From an uncultured Clostridia bacterium (GTDB lineage Bacteria; Bacillota; Clostridia; UMGS1810): a stretch of 64,000 nt of DNA. Position numbers and translations under genes: made by a program. Location: positions 164,975 to 228,974 of the forward strand of contig CAKSIN010000001.1 in NCBI GenBank assembly GCA_934463115.1, in the 5' to 3' direction. The notes beneath the pieces were generated by a model. It had not been told where the DNA came from. It searched no databases and saw only the letters and a list, made by a program, of their open reading frames with translations. Position 1 is the stretch's first letter; the number at the start of each line of letters is the position of its first letter. Shown in pieces: positions 10,040 to 17,647 of the stretch.

Positions 10040-11125
10040 ATGATCGGGGTAATACTCTTAAAAAATGATGAAAACGGATCGTACAGGTATGTGCGGATAA
10101 CGGTGTATGACAGTATTTATTATGAAAATATGGGCAACGGTGCCGCACTTACATCATATGTGCTTGACACATTCAGCATGCATGCGGAAAAGATTTTGAC
10201 AGACGGTCTCAATCCGCCCGAGTTGAATATACTGGAGATATACCGACTCCGGGATGATGCCGTAAAGTATTTCCATGCACATCCGACGGCAACGCAATTT
10301 CGGTTTAAGTACGAAAATGGCGAATTTGAGTTTTCCTCACCGGTTTCGTCAAATGGAGCGTTCGGCGTTCCGAATCCTGTTCAGACATTGTACAGATGCG
10401 GACTGTATGTTTTGTGCGAGGGTGATAATAACGGACTTACTCCGCTGGAGGCTTCGGTGGTTTGTGACTTGCTGAATTTTGCGTTCGGTACTCTTTACGG
10501 AACCGGGTGCCGCATATACGGCTGTGCATGTACAAGTATTTATGCGGATGTAAGTCCTTTTATGAAAAATGCATACCTCAGGCACTGTATTTTCGGAGCT
10601 GTAAAGAATAAAAGCGGTCTCGGAAAAGAAATTGCACAATTGTATCGCAAATACCTGAATATAAGCAGGACATGCAGCGTCGGATTTATAAAAAAGCGTT
10701 TTTCGGATATTGCGGAGCCGCGAGGCATTTCTGGCAATATCTGTGAGGAGTTCCTGAATGATATTTCGCATGCAAGAATTGCCGCGGCAAAACGCATGTC
10801 GGACGCGTTCGGCGCGGTATTTACAACTCAATCGGCAAAGCAGATTTTACATATTCCGCTTGAATGGGCGGAATCGGAGGATGTCGGGCGGTGCGTTGAT
10901 TCCGCAAAGGAACTTGGAAAGCGGCTTGTTCGGTACGGTTATCTTGAAAATGAGAACCGTGCGGACGCTCTCGGTTTTGAGGATATACTTGATTTGACCA
11001 TGAACCTGTCCGACAGTGTAAAAATCAATGCCGCCGCCAAAGAAAGCGGACGGGATTACCGCCTTCAGCGGCGGTTGCCGTCACCGACGTTTATTGACTG
11101 TTTTGGAAAAGTGTATTTCTTTTAG
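10040..11125 (+). CDS. Uncharacterised protein, 361 aa
   Basis: I do not recognise this protein. It is preceded by a GGGGATG-type ribosome site and lies 24 nt after the FAD oxidoreductase, so the two are probably co-transcribed. It has no signal peptide or membrane segment that I can see. The middle is unusually rich in cysteine (for example GTGCRIYGCACTSIYA around residues 155-170). The last third is mostly charged helices. Codon use matches its neighbours, and the frame is intact, so it looks like a real conserved gene of this lineage. Confidence 0.7.
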   Translation: MIGVILLKNDENGSYRYVRITVYDSIYYENMGNGAALTSYVLDTFSMHAEKILTDGLNPPELNILEIYRLRDDAVKYFHAHPTATQFRFKYENGEFEFSSPVSSNGAFGVPNPVQTLYRCGLYVLCEGDNNGLTPLEASVVCDLLNFAFGTLYGTGCRIYGCACTSIYADVSPFMKNAYLRHCIFGAVKNKSGLGKEIAQLYRKYLNISRTCSVGFIKKRFSDIAEPRGISGNICEEFLNDISHARIAAAKRMSDAFGAVFTTQSAKQILHIPLEWAESEDVGRCVDSAKELGKRLVRYGYLENENRADALGFEDILDLTMNLSDSVKINAAAKESGRDYRLQRRLPSPTFIDCFGKVYFF

Positions 11126-11127
11126 CT

Positions 11128-11155
11128 TGATTAATTTTGCAATGTGTGATAGAAT
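11128..11155 (+). promoter_or_regulatory. Possible promoter of the PqqD-peptidase-ABC operon
   Basis: TTGATT (11128-11133), 16-nt spacer, TAGAAT (11150-11155), 38 nt before the PqqD-like start codon. Confidence 0.5.
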
Positions 11156-11192
11156 GTGTAAAAAGGATAATTGATATTTACGGAGGTATACA

Positions 11193-11456
11193 ATGAAAGT
11201 TAAAGACGGATTTATATTAAGAGAAATTGCCGGAAGTTATGTAATTGTTCCGGTTGGAGAAAATCTTGTTGATTTTTCCGCAATGATGACCGTTAATGAA
11301 ACCGGCGCATTTATTTGGAAAATGCTTTGCAACGGCGCACAGCGCGACGAGATAATAGACGCGGTATGCGCGGAATATGACGCTCCAAAGGAAGAAATCA
11401 CGGCCGATGTGGATGAATTTTTAGCCGCTCTCGCCGACAAAAAGGTGTTGAATTAA
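11193..11456 (+). CDS. PqqD family protein
   Basis: Small 87-residue protein of the PqqD/RRE fold, which binds leader peptides of ribosomally made peptides for modifying enzymes. Typical family features are the beta-rich start (VKDGFILREIAGSYVIVPVG), the NETGAFIWKML helix and the C-terminal DVDEFLAALADKKVL. A strong GGAGGT precedes the ATG. It is followed after 1 nt by an S24/S26 peptidase and then an ABC exporter. That trio is seen in Clostridia without any obvious precursor gene, and none is visible here, so involvement in peptide maturation is inference. Confidence 0.85.
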   Translation: MKVKDGFILREIAGSYVIVPVGENLVDFSAMMTVNETGAFIWKMLCNGAQRDEIIDAVCAEYDAPKEEITADVDEFLAALADKKVLN

Positions 11457-11457
11457 T

Positions 11458-11943
11458 TTGTTTTACGATGAAAATGCACGCTACAGCATAGACGAGCTTA
11501 TTCCGCTTATCCGCGAATGTATTGAATCCGGGCACAGTGTAAAAATGCGTGTTACGGGTATGAGTATGCAGCCGCTTTTTTTTGACCGGCGTGATACGGT
11601 TGTGCTGGAACGTGCCGATGAAATCAAAAAGTACGATATCGTGCTTCATGAGAGAGCCAACGGGCATTACATATTACACAGGGTGTTAAAAGTCAAAGGC
11701 GAACTTTTGGACATAGCCGGAGACTTTGAGAGCCAAAAGGAAAAGAATGTTCATGTGTCGCAGGTTATAGCGCGCGTTACGGCTTTTGAACGCAACGGTA
11801 TATACCACAGGGCGGATGAACGCAAATTTATGCTGTATGCTGTTTTGTGGGGAATATTGCTGCCGATTCGCTTTCCGGTGCTCAAAACATATCGCACTGT
11901 CAGGAGGTGCCTTAATGCCAAAGGTAAAAAAAGACACGCTTAG
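11458..11943 (+). CDS. S24/S26 family peptidase (signal-peptidase-like)
   Basis: A 161-residue protein with the signal-peptidase-type serine motif in VTGMSMQPLFFDRRDTV (around residues 33-48) and a later HRVLKVKGE stretch where the catalytic partner region lies. A hydrophobic segment near the C-terminus (FMLYAVLWGILLPIRF) probably anchors it in the membrane, the reverse of the N-terminal anchor of standard signal peptidase I. The start is a TTG at 11458, one base after the PqqD stop. It overlaps the ABC gene by 29 nt, which argues for coupled translation. It may trim a secreted peptide exported by that ABC protein; no substrate is visible. Confidence 0.82.
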   Translation: MFYDENARYSIDELIPLIRECIESGHSVKMRVTGMSMQPLFFDRRDTVVLERADEIKKYDIVLHERANGHYILHRVLKVKGELLDIAGDFESQKEKNVHVSQVIARVTAFERNGIYHRADERKFMLYAVLWGILLPIRFPVLKTYRTVRRCLNAKGKKRHA

Positions 11944-13552
11944 GTGGATTTTGCATAACTCAAAATCCGCACTTGTGCAGATTGTATGTCTTGCTGCTAT
12001 CGGTGTGGTGCTCAGCTTTGTTTCCACAGAGTTTGCCATGGCTTCCATGCGCTTGCTCGATTCCGCCACGGGGCAGGGAGGAAGTTTTTTGAACTGTGCG
12101 GCATTCATTGCATTTCTTGTTGCGGTTCAGCTTTTATTTCAGGTGTTATACACACTCCTTGATGTCAGAGTGCGGGCAAGGTTTAAAAATTCTATGCAGA
12201 GCAAATTGTTCAGAAAAATACTGACCAGAAATTACGGCGATGTGGAAAAATATCACTCCGGCGAACTCATAAACAGACTTACGGCGGATATAAGTGTTAT
12301 AAATACTAACCTCATAGACACTGTTCCTGCTGTATTCACGCTTGTTTCGAGCGTTGCATTCAGCTTTTTTGCGATGCTCAGGCTGGATATGCAGCTGGCT
12401 CTCATATGTCTTACGCTCGGGCCTGTTGTGCTGCTGTGCTCATTTGTGTACGGCAGGAGAATGAAACCGCTTCATAAAAAGTGTCTCGAGAGCGACGGAA
12501 ATACCCGTTCGTTTATGCAGGAATGTATCCAGAATATAATTGCCGTTAAATCCTTTTGCCGCGAATTAAAGGCGGTAAAATTTGCCTCAAAACTTCAGTA
12601 CGAAAATTACAAACTCAATATGAAACGGGGCTATATAAGCGTTGCGGTAAATATAGTGTATTATCTCGCACTCACCGCGGCATTTTATTTTGCCGTTGCA
12701 TGGTGCGCATATAAGATACAAATCGGTGTTATGACAATAGGAACATTTACGGCAATTATTCAGCTTGTCGGATCGATACAGTCACCGTTCCGCGAAATAT
12801 CGGGTGTTATACCGAATTTCTATGCCACATGCGCGTCTGCGGAACGCATAATGGAAATAGAAAAACTCGGAAGCGATATATCGAACGAAAGCGAAATATG
12901 CAATATTTTGCCGGAAAAATTCGAAAAGATAGAAGCAAAAAATCTTTCCTTTTCGTATGGTGACAAAAAAGTACTCAGTGATGTGAGTTTTTGTATAAAC
13001 CGTTCCGAAACGGCGGTGATACGCGGAGATTCCGGAATAGGAAAGAGCACACTTTTAAAAATAATGCTTGGAATACTGACGGCATCCCATGGGAAAATTG
13101 AGGTTAGCGGCGGCGGAAAAGTTCAGGATATATCCGCTGCAACGCGCCCGCTGTTTTCATACGTTCCCCAGGGGAATATGATTTTATCCGGAACAATTTT
13201 GCAAAACATTGCTTTTATGGATGAAAATGCCGATCGCAATAAGGTTGAGGACGCGGCAAGAAAGGCATGCATATGGGATTATGTATCCTCACTGCCCGAC
13301 GGACTTAATACCGTCCTCGGCGAGAAAGGATTGGGGCTGAGCGAAGGACAGGTTCAGCGCATTGCAATTGCGCGCGCGTTTTTCTGCAATGCGCCGATAA
13401 TCCTTCTCGATGAGGCAACGAGTGCCCTTGACGAGCCGACGGAGATGCGCATTTTAGACAATATCAAAAAGATGAAAAACACAACATGCATTATCGTTAC
13501 GCATCGCCCGGCAGCCGAAACAATTGCCGACAAAATAATTGAGCTCAGATAG
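11915..13552 (+). CDS. ABC transporter, fused permease and ATPase
   Basis: Half-transporter of exporter type, 545 aa from the ATG at 11915, which has CAGGAGGTG directly upstream; the longer open frame from 11786 overlaps the peptidase gene and is not used. The N-terminal half has six membrane segments (for example IGVVLSFVSTEFAMA, FIAFLVAVQLLFQVLYTLLD). The C-terminal ATPase shows Walker A GDSGIGKSTLL, a signature loop LSEGQVQR and Walker B IILLDEATSALDE. No N-terminal peptidase C39 domain is present, so cleavage would depend on the neighbouring S26 peptidase. Confidence 0.92.
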   Translation: MPKVKKDTLRWILHNSKSALVQIVCLAAIGVVLSFVSTEFAMASMRLLDSATGQGGSFLNCAAFIAFLVAVQLLFQVLYTLLDVRVRARFKNSMQSKLFRKILTRNYGDVEKYHSGELINRLTADISVINTNLIDTVPAVFTLVSSVAFSFFAMLRLDMQLALICLTLGPVVLLCSFVYGRRMKPLHKKCLESDGNTRSFMQECIQNIIAVKSFCRELKAVKFASKLQYENYKLNMKRGYISVAVNIVYYLALTAAFYFAVAWCAYKIQIGVMTIGTFTAIIQLVGSIQSPFREISGVIPNFYATCASAERIMEIEKLGSDISNESEICNILPEKFEKIEAKNLSFSYGDKKVLSDVSFCINRSETAVIRGDSGIGKSTLLKIMLGILTASHGKIEVSGGGKVQDISAATRPLFSYVPQGNMILSGTILQNIAFMDENADRNKVEDAARKACIWDYVSSLPDGLNTVLGEKGLGLSEGQVQRIAIARAFFCNAPIILLDEATSALDEPTEMRILDNIKKMKNTTCIIVTHRPAAETIADKIIELR

Positions 13553-13555
13553 CGG

Positions 13556-13921
13556 TTATTTTTTCGCCTTTGGCTTGCTTATGAGGGAGAATATCAGTCC
13601 GAATACAATGGCGGCGGCAATTCCGGCACTTGTTCCCGTTACACCGCCTGTGAGTATGCCTATGGCACCGCGCTCCGAAATTGCCTTTTTTACTCCCTCT
13701 GCGAGCGAATATCCAAACCCGATGATGGGAACCGTTGCGCCGGCGCCGGCAAATTTAACCAAGGGAGAATAAATTCCGATTGCCGTTAAAACCACACCGG
13801 CAACAACATAACTCACCATGATTCTTGCAGGGGTGAGTTTTGTTTTGTCAATAAGTATCTGCGCAATAACACAGATAATGCCGCCAACCCAAAATGAATT
13901 TAATATTTTAATATAGTCCAT
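13556..13921 (-). CDS. spoVAE: Stage V sporulation protein AE
   Basis: Integral membrane subunit of the SpoVA channel that moves calcium dipicolinate into the forespore and out again at germination. The 121-residue protein has about four membrane helices, with the motif GAGATVPIIGFGYSLAEG shared with SpoVAC. It is the last gene of the spoVA operon, 6 nt after spoVAD, and its end meets the end of the ABC transporter gene (3 nt apart) with no terminator between them that I can see. Confidence 0.93.
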   Translation of the reverse strand: MDYIKILNSFWVGGIICVIAQILIDKTKLTPARIMVSYVVAGVVLTAIGIYSPLVKFAGAGATVPIIGFGYSLAEGVKKAISERGAIGILTGGVTGTSAGIAAAIVFGLIFSLISKPKAKK

Positions 13922-13927
13922 AAAGTT

Positions 13928-14941
13928 TTACCTCACATATTCGATTTCTACGGCATGAGCTATTCCTATGATATTTTCGCCGAGCTGAACGGTTGTGGGG
14001 CTCATAAGCGCTCCGGTGCACACAAGCAGTATTCGCCCGAGTTTTCCGCGAACCATTCGGTTCAAAAAGTATCCGCACAGCACACTTCCGGAACATCCGC
14101 AGCCACTTCCGCCCGCATTTGTTCCCTGGGTTTTATCGTCAAATATCATTTCTCCGCAGTCGCAGTGGTTGTTTGCCACATCCACACCCTGATTTGCCAG
14201 CAGCTCGCGCATGAGGGAACTGCCCACACTTCCGAGATCGCCGGTTACAATTCTGTCGTAGTATGTTGCCTCGCGGTTAAGGTCACTGAGGTGTGCAAAA
14301 ATGCAGTCTGCCGCGGCAGGAGCCATGGCTGCGCCCATGTTGTTTGCGTCGGTTACACCGTAATCAACCATTTTGCCGGTGGTAACCGATTTTATCATCA
14401 GCGGCAATCCGCTGTCCGACAAAATCACCGCACCGCTCCCCGTAACAGTCCATTGAGATGTGGGCGTCCGTACACCGCCGTATTCCAGCGGGAAACGGTA
14501 TTGTTTTTCGCTTGAACAAAAATGGCTCGATGTAACAGCGAGAATGTTCTTTCCGTACCCGGCATCTGTCATAACGGCGGCAAGGCTCAGACTTTCAGCC
14601 ATTGTCGAGCATGCGCCGTACAAACCGAAAAACGGTATGCCGAGATCTTTTAGCGCAAACGAACTTGCCGTACATTGGTTGAGCAAGTCCCCCGAAAACA
14701 CATAGTCTATGTCGTTGCATGTAAGAGACGCGCGGGTAAACGCACCGTTAACGGTGTTTTTTAATATGCGTATTTCAGCTTCTTCCCAATTTTTTGCCTC
14801 GATATATTCGTCATTATATACCACGTCAAAATACTTTCCTATCGGTCCTTCGCCCTCTTTTTTTCCGACAGATGAGTAATAACTTTTTATGCAGACAGGA
14901 TTTGTAAATAAAACAGTCTGATTTCCCTTTTTAATTCCCAT
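13928..14941 (-). CDS. spoVAD: Stage V sporulation protein AD
   Basis: Soluble SpoVA component with a thiolase/ketoacyl-synthase-like fold that binds dipicolinic acid. The 337-residue length is normal. Recognisable stretches are MGIKKGNQTV at the start, GLYGACSTMAESLSLAAVM, SSHFCSSEKQYRFPLEYG and the C-terminal ALMSPTTVQLGENIIGIAHA. It lies 1 nt after spoVAC and 6 nt before spoVAE. Confidence 0.95.
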   Translation of the reverse strand: MGIKKGNQTVLFTNPVCIKSYYSSVGKKEGEGPIGKYFDVVYNDEYIEAKNWEEAEIRILKNTVNGAFTRASLTCNDIDYVFSGDLLNQCTASSFALKDLGIPFFGLYGACSTMAESLSLAAVMTDAGYGKNILAVTSSHFCSSEKQYRFPLEYGGVRTPTSQWTVTGSGAVILSDSGLPLMIKSVTTGKMVDYGVTDANNMGAAMAPAAADCIFAHLSDLNREATYYDRIVTGDLGSVGSSLMRELLANQGVDVANNHCDCGEMIFDDKTQGTNAGGSGCGCSGSVLCGYFLNRMVRGKLGRILLVCTGALMSPTTVQLGENIIGIAHAVEIEYVR

Positions 14942-14942
14942 A

Positions 14943-15395
14943 TTACATTCCTCCGCCGATAAAATAATATATTATCGCATATATTACAGACGCACTTACT
15001 CCGAAAACAAGCACGGGACCTGCAATTGTAAACATCTTTGCACCGACGCCGAGAACAAGCCCCTCTGTCTTGTATTCAACTGCCGGTGAAACAATGCTGT
15101 TTGCAAATCCGGTGATCGGAACAAGCGTTCCGGCTTTTCCGATTTTTGCAATATCGTCGTACAGACCTACGGCGGTAAGGAGCGCACCTATGAATATAAG
15201 TGACGAACTTGTAACTGCGGCGGTGTCGGTTTTGTTCATCCCGGCGGAGGACAGCGACTGGTTTATTATTTCGCCGATAACACAAATAATGCCGCCGATT
15301 ACAAATGATTTGACACAATCGGATACAATGCGCGAGTTCGGCGATGCTTTTTTTACCATGGAATCATATTCTTTGTTGGAAACAGTTCTTTTCAT
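14943..15395 (-). CDS. spoVAC: Stage V sporulation protein AC
   Basis: Multi-spanning membrane subunit of the SpoVA complex; SpoVAC is known as a mechanosensitive channel in Bacillus. The 150-residue protein has a short cytoplasmic start and several hydrophobic helices (SFVIGGIICVIGEI, LVPITGFANSIVSPAVEY). Its ATG overlaps the TGA of a 49-codon ORF just upstream, so the two are translationally coupled. Confidence 0.94.
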   Translation of the reverse strand: MKRTVSNKEYDSMVKKASPNSRIVSDCVKSFVIGGIICVIGEIINQSLSSAGMNKTDTAAVTSSSLIFIGALLTAVGLYDDIAKIGKAGTLVPITGFANSIVSPAVEYKTEGLVLGVGAKMFTIAGPVLVFGVSASVIYAIIYYFIGGGM

Positions 15396-15541
15396 ATCGC
15401 ACCTCCCGTGTCAAATTCAAAATATGCAAATACGGAGCGCCCGTAGTTGGGAACGTCGTGCTTTTTTCTGAAACTGCCGAAAATCATGACCGCAGCTATA
15501 ATGGCAACGGTCAGAACGGTAAATTTAAAAATTGTTTTCAT
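15392..15541 (-). CDS. Small single-span membrane peptide at head of spoVA operon
   Basis: A 49-codon ORF whose stop overlaps the spoVAC start (ATGA). It begins MKTIFKFTVLTVAII, has one strongly hydrophobic helix (about residues 5-22) and a hydrophilic tail with RKKHDVPNYGR. A GGGTGAT ribosome site lies 5 nt before the ATG, and a sigma-G-like promoter lies directly upstream. I do not recognise it as SpoVAA, SpoVAB or any other named SpoVA subunit. The coupling and promoter make it a credible forespore gene; function unknown. Confidence 0.65.
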   Translation of the reverse strand: MKTIFKFTVLTVAIIAAVMIFGSFRKKHDVPNYGRSVFAYFEFDTGGAI

Positions 15542-15558
15542 AATTTATCACCCGATAG

Positions 15559-15589
15559 TATTATGAAAACAATTTTAAAAAAATATTAA
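15559..15589 (-). promoter_or_regulatory. Sigma-G-like promoter of the spoVA operon
   Basis: On the minus strand TTAATA (15589-15584), an 18-nt spacer and CATAATA (15565-15559). This is one base off the sigma-G -35 consensus TGMATA and matches the -10 consensus CATAMTA. spoVA operons are known sigma-G targets. The start site would fall at about 15552, giving a very short leader. Confidence 0.6.
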
Positions 15590-15625
15590 AGGTAATTGCT
15601 GTAAATGCTTTGTCGGAATTTTCAA

Positions 15626-16570
15626 TCACAAATTATCCGGATATGATTCTATTGCTCCGTATCTTTGAACGCTTTTTGCACAATAATTGTTTGAAGCGGT
15701 TATAAATTCTCCGAGCTGTTTTTTGTTTATAGTCTCAAGCCGTTCTTTATCAAAACTGTTTTTATGGAGACTGTACAGAAACGAGCCTATAAATGCGTCG
15801 CCTGCACCTGTTGTATCTTTTGCGGCGACATTGGTTGGCTCTGCACCGACTTTAGAGTTTTTTGTGTATGCATATGCGCCGTTTTTGCCGCATGTGCATA
15901 TGACGATTTTTGCATAATCAAGCAGTTTTTCACAGGCTTTATCAATATTGCCGCTGCCTGTTATGAGCTCCGTCTCTTCGTCGGAAACCTTTATTATGTC
16001 CGCAAAAGGCAAAAATTCGTTTATTGCCGATTTCAGAGAATCCGTGTCTTTCCACAGCGGGAGTCGTATATTAGGATCGAAACTGATAATTGCACCGCTT
16101 TTGTTTGCAAGTTCAATTGCGCGTTTGTGCGCTTCTTTCATCGGAAATTCACCGAGCGAAACAGAACAAAAATGCAGCGCAAAGCAGTCGCCGAATACAT
16201 CTTCCGTCAAATCTTCACCGGAGTAAAGCATGTCTGCCGACGGGTTGCGGTAAAAAGAGAATGTGCGGTTGCCGTCTTTATCAAGACTTACAAATGCAAG
16301 CGCCGTGTTGGCATCTGTTGTAAATTTAACGTTTTGAGTTCCTATGCCGAAACTTTTGAGATTTTCTGCGATTTTATGTCCGAAAAGATCATCGCCAAGC
16401 TGCGTTATGAGTTGGGCTTTTCCGCCCAATTTTGCAAATGCGCCAAGAACATTTGCCGGTGCGCCGCCGATTTTCGGCGAAAAGGATTTAACCTCTCCGA
16501 AACCGCATCCCGTTTCATCGGGTATAAAGTCGATAAGTGCCTCGCCTATAGCATATAGTGTGTTTTTCAT
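15626..16570 (-). CDS. PfkB family carbohydrate kinase (fructokinase-like)
   Basis: Phosphorylates a sugar, most likely fructose. The 314-residue protein starts MKNTLYAIGEALIDFIPDE and has the PfkB N-terminal signature region (KIGGAPANVLGAFAKLG) and C-terminal signature DTTGAGDAFIGSFLYSL with the catalytic aspartate. The open frame begins earlier with a TTG, but AGGGAGC sits just before the ATG at 16570. It is the third gene of a minus-strand operon with a zinc dehydrogenase and a GDPD-PHP protein. Fructokinase is the best reading of the sequence; other PfkB sugars are possible. Confidence 0.85.
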   Translation of the reverse strand: MKNTLYAIGEALIDFIPDETGCGFGEVKSFSPKIGGAPANVLGAFAKLGGKAQLITQLGDDLFGHKIAENLKSFGIGTQNVKFTTDANTALAFVSLDKDGNRTFSFYRNPSADMLYSGEDLTEDVFGDCFALHFCSVSLGEFPMKEAHKRAIELANKSGAIISFDPNIRLPLWKDTDSLKSAINEFLPFADIIKVSDEETELITGSGNIDKACEKLLDYAKIVICTCGKNGAYAYTKNSKVGAEPTNVAAKDTTGAGDAFIGSFLYSLHKNSFDKERLETINKKQLGEFITASNNYCAKSVQRYGAIESYPDNL

Positions 16571-16609
16571 ACTTTTGCTCCCTAAAATCAATGTATCTAT
16601 CGTTCTTAA

Positions 16610-17635
16610 TCAATTATTCGGCATGATTATGAATTTACCTTTTTTTCTTAATATAGGATCGGCAAGGATTTCCGGCAGACGGCTAAGCGGTGCTGCCTCA
16701 CACACCATTGATTTAACGTCTATGCGCTTTGAATCAATCAGTTCTATTGCTCGCTGCTGCGTGTACGGATTTATGTACGATGACTTTATTTCAAGCTCTT
16801 TTTTAAAGATTTCGAATGGTTTTATTTCAATTGTGTCATCCGGAGCAGTCAGACCAAAGAACATAACCGTTGCTTTTTTTCCTGCCAGATTAACTGCCTG
16901 TTGCATGGTTTGGGTTTTGCCGACACACTCAATAACTTTTGTCACATTCGTGATACCGTATTTGCTAAGCGTTTGCACCGCGTCTTCTTTAATTGGATTT
17001 ATGCAGAAATCGGCGCCCAGATTTATTGCTTTGTCAAATTTTTCTTCATCGGTTTCGATTGCTATGACGCGTGCGGCACCGGATATTTTTGCAAGCTGAA
17101 TCATTATAAGCCCTATCATTCCGCAGCCGATAACCAAAACAGTATCGTCGGTTTTGATATTGCAAAGGTCTATTCCGTGCAGGCAGCATGAAACCGGTTC
17201 TGCCATAGCGGCTTCCTCGAATGAAGTTGTTTCGGAAATTTTGTATATCTGACTTTCGGGAACGTCGCAAAACTGCTCGAAACCGCCGTTTACCGTTGTT
17301 CCTATACCAATCATGTGCTCGCAGAAATGACCTGCTGCGTTTCTGCAATAGCGGCAGCTGCCGCAAAGTTTGTTCGGATCTATACATACTCTGTCGCCGA
17401 TGTTAATATTTTTCACATTTTCGCCCACTTCGGTAACGATTCCGGCAAATTCGTGTCCGAGAACAGTTCCCGGCGGAGTTGCTGCCGCACCTTCGTCACC
17501 CTCATAAATATGAACGTCCGTTCCGCATATGCCGCATGCCATAACCTGCACAATCACTTCGCCGGGCTTTGCTTTCGGCATATCCTTTTCCTCGATTTTT
17601 ATATTGTGTTTGCCATAAAAAACCGCTGATTTCAC
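16610..17635 (-). CDS. Zinc-dependent alcohol dehydrogenase (MDR, sorbitol/threonine-DH-like)
   Basis: Medium-chain NAD(P)-dependent polyol or sugar-alcohol dehydrogenase. Catalytic zinc ligands lie at C37 (CGICGTDVH) and H61-E62 (LGHEFAG). The structural zinc cluster is CGSCRYCRNAAGHFC, and the nucleotide loop is VIGCGMIGLI. The length of 341 aa is normal. Sitting next to a fructokinase-like gene, it could oxidise a polyol such as sorbitol or mannitol to fructose before phosphorylation; that pathway link is inference. Confidence 0.88.
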   Translation of the reverse strand: MKSAVFYGKHNIKIEEKDMPKAKPGEVIVQVMACGICGTDVHIYEGDEGAAATPPGTVLGHEFAGIVTEVGENVKNINIGDRVCIDPNKLCGSCRYCRNAAGHFCEHMIGIGTTVNGGFEQFCDVPESQIYKISETTSFEEAAMAEPVSCCLHGIDLCNIKTDDTVLVIGCGMIGLIMIQLAKISGAARVIAIETDEEKFDKAINLGADFCINPIKEDAVQTLSKYGITNVTKVIECVGKTQTMQQAVNLAGKKATVMFFGLTAPDDTIEIKPFEIFKKELEIKSSYINPYTQQRAIELIDSKRIDVKSMVCEAAPLSRLPEILADPILRKKGKFIIMPNN

Positions 17636-17647
17636 TTTAAACTCCTC

